Source: DHVE2 group archaeon (lineage in GTDB: Archaea > Thermoplasmatota > Thermoplasmata > Thermoplasmatales > Aciduliprofundaceae). Taken from it: a stretch of DNA of 5,465 bases. The first letter of the stretch is position 1. The number at the start of each line of letters is the position of its first letter. A program made the translations under genes and the position numbers. The notes beneath the pieces were generated by a model. The model was not told where the DNA came from. It did not search any database and saw nothing but the letters and a program-made list of their open reading frames with translations. Location: assembly GCA_027056155.1 (NCBI GenBank), contig JALULR010000149.1, forward strand, positions 3,547 to 9,011. Reading direction: 5' to 3'. This document shows positions 4,523 to 5,465 of this stretch, piece after piece.

Positions 4523-5465
4523 ATGGATTATGAAAAATATATCACAGAGGCTAAAAAACACTTTGAGAATGTGCTTAGAGAGCAGCTTGAAAGAGTGAAT
4601 AAAATAAAAAATGAGGGCGACTGGATAGATTATGCAAGCTTGCCAAAGATAGTAATAGGCGTGGCTGGAGGCGACGGAATTGGACCCTACATTACAGAGC
4701 AGACCCAGCGCGTACTCGAGTTTTTGCTTAGGGACAAGCTAGAAGAGGGTAAGCTTGAGTTTCGGAAGATAGATGGATTAACAATCGAAAACAGAGTTAA
4801 GCACATGCAAGCGGTGCCAGACGATGTTCTAGAAGAAATCAAAAAATGCCATATACTGCTCAAGGGCCCTACAACTACGCCGAAGAAAGGAGACCCGTGG
4901 CCCAACATAGAAAGTGCAAACGTGGCAATACGCCGAGCACTTGACCTTTTTGCCAATGTTAGGCCTGTGCGCGTGCCGGAACAGGGCATTGACTGGGTAT
5001 TTTTCAGGGAAAACACAGAGGGCGCATACATGCTTGGCTCCAAAGGTGTAATGGTGGGCGATGAGCTAGCCATGGATTTTAAAGTTATTACCAAGCCCGG
5101 GGCCGAGCGCATAATTCGCCTTGCTTTTGACTATGCCAAGAAAAACCACAGAAAAAAAGTAACTATTGTAACCAAGGCAAATGTGGTAAAGAAAACAGAC
5201 GGCTTGTTTTTGGATATTGCAGAGAAAGTAGCAAAGGATTATCCCGAGATAGAATGGGACGATTGGTTTATTGACATTATGACCGCAAAGCTCATTGACC
5301 CTGCTAGGCGCTCACAGTTTGATGTAATGGTGCTTCCAAACCTATACGGTGATATACTCACCGACGAAGCAGCGCAGATTCAGGGTGGAGTAGGCACTGC
5401 GGGAAGCGCAAACATCGGAAAAAGATACGCTATGTTTGAAGCCATACATGGCACGGCACTTCGTA
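4523..5465 (+). CDS. Isocitrate dehydrogenase-like protein, isocitrate/isopropylmalate dehydrogenase family (C-terminus beyond window)
   Basis: Predicted to oxidise and decarboxylate isocitrate to 2-oxoglutarate with NAD(P)+ and a divalent metal. The frame is open for 314 codons to the right edge and lacks the last part of an enzyme of about 400 residues. After a charged N-terminal extension (1-41) come GGDGIGP (49-55), KGPTTTP (114-120), the substrate loop ESANVAIRRALDLFANVRPV (130-149; Ser131, Asn133, Arg137, Arg147), RENTEGAY (162-169), the catalytic lysine in TKANVVKKTDG (217-227; Lys218), the metal-site Asp251, and NLYGDILTDEAA (273-284; Asp277, Asp281). The SxN pair in the loop favours isocitrate over isopropylmalate. 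The sequence ends at EAIHGTALR, just before the residues that separate NAD from NADP, so cofactor cannot be assigned. The ATG at 4523 is supported by GGTGG 10 nt upstream. Homoisocitrate dehydrogenase is a less likely alternative. Confidence 0.9.
   Translation, partial: MDYEKYITEAKKHFENVLREQLERVNKIKNEGDWIDYASLPKIVIGVAGGDGIGPYITEQTQRVLEFLLRDKLEEGKLEFRKIDGLTIENRVKHMQAVPDDVLEEIKKCHILLKGPTTTPKKGDPWPNIESANVAIRRALDLFANVRPVRVPEQGIDWVFFRENTEGAYMLGSKGVMVGDELAMDFKVITKPGAERIIRLAFDYAKKNHRKKVTIVTKANVVKKTDGLFLDIAEKVAKDYPEIEWDDWFIDIMTAKLIDPARRSQFDVMVLPNLYGDILTDEAAQIQGGVGTAGSANIGKRYAMFEAIHGTALR

Noticed and set aside
4687..5112. 141-codon minus-strand open frame inside isocitrate dehydrogenase
   Set aside because: It is antisense to conserved catalytic motifs, and its Ser-rich translation has no recognisable domain.

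Overview
The window looks like ordinary chromosomal DNA from a euryarchaeon. Several things support this: an archaeal-type pantoate kinase (bacteria and eukaryotes lack this route to CoA), an archaeal-style CoaBC, a short-chain prenyl diphosphate synthase, a CxxC-type DUF89 protein, A/T-rich TATA-like boxes about 25 bp ahead of start codons, and GGTG-type ribosome binding sites. Protein character and frequent AUA/AGA/AGG codons suggest the Thermoplasmatota, perhaps an Aciduliprofundum-like lineage. That placement is inference from memory, not from a search.

Layout, left to right. (1) Positions 1-333, minus strand: the N-terminal part of a secreted or membrane-anchored protein of unknown function, cut by the window edge. 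(2) Positions 405-2361, minus strand: a two-gene CoA operon, coaBC followed by pantoate kinase, with an 11-bp overlap. (3) Positions 2473-3525, plus strand: a prenyl diphosphate (GGPP/FPP) synthase, divergent from coaBC. (4) Positions 3541-4383, minus strand: a DUF89 metal-dependent phosphatase-like protein, convergent with the prenyl synthase; only 15 bp separate the two stop codons. (5) Positions 4523 to the right edge, plus strand: an isocitrate dehydrogenase-like gene, divergent from DUF89 and truncated at its cofactor-binding loop.

How the genes relate. Pantoate kinase and CoaBC act in the same pathway (pantoate to 4'-phosphopantetheine). The enzyme between them, phosphopantothenate synthetase, is not in the window and must be encoded elsewhere. 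The prenyl synthase supplies precursors for archaeal ether lipids, and isocitrate dehydrogenase belongs to central carbon metabolism. DUF89 proteins are proposed metabolite-damage-control phosphatases, so a link to the neighbouring CoA genes is possible but unproven.

Expression signals form a consistent picture. The secreted-protein gene, coaBC and DUF89 have a TATA-like box centred about 25.5-26.5 bp from the start codon, which predicts leaderless mRNAs. The prenyl synthase and isocitrate dehydrogenase genes instead have the box about 36-38 bp away and a GGTG-type Shine-Dalgarno exactly 10 nt before the ATG. I found no mobile element, CRISPR array, tRNA or rRNA, and no stretch longer than 300 bases without a gene. 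I see no convincing sign of an undescribed multi-gene system. The findings are modest: motif deviations, small palindromes and context.
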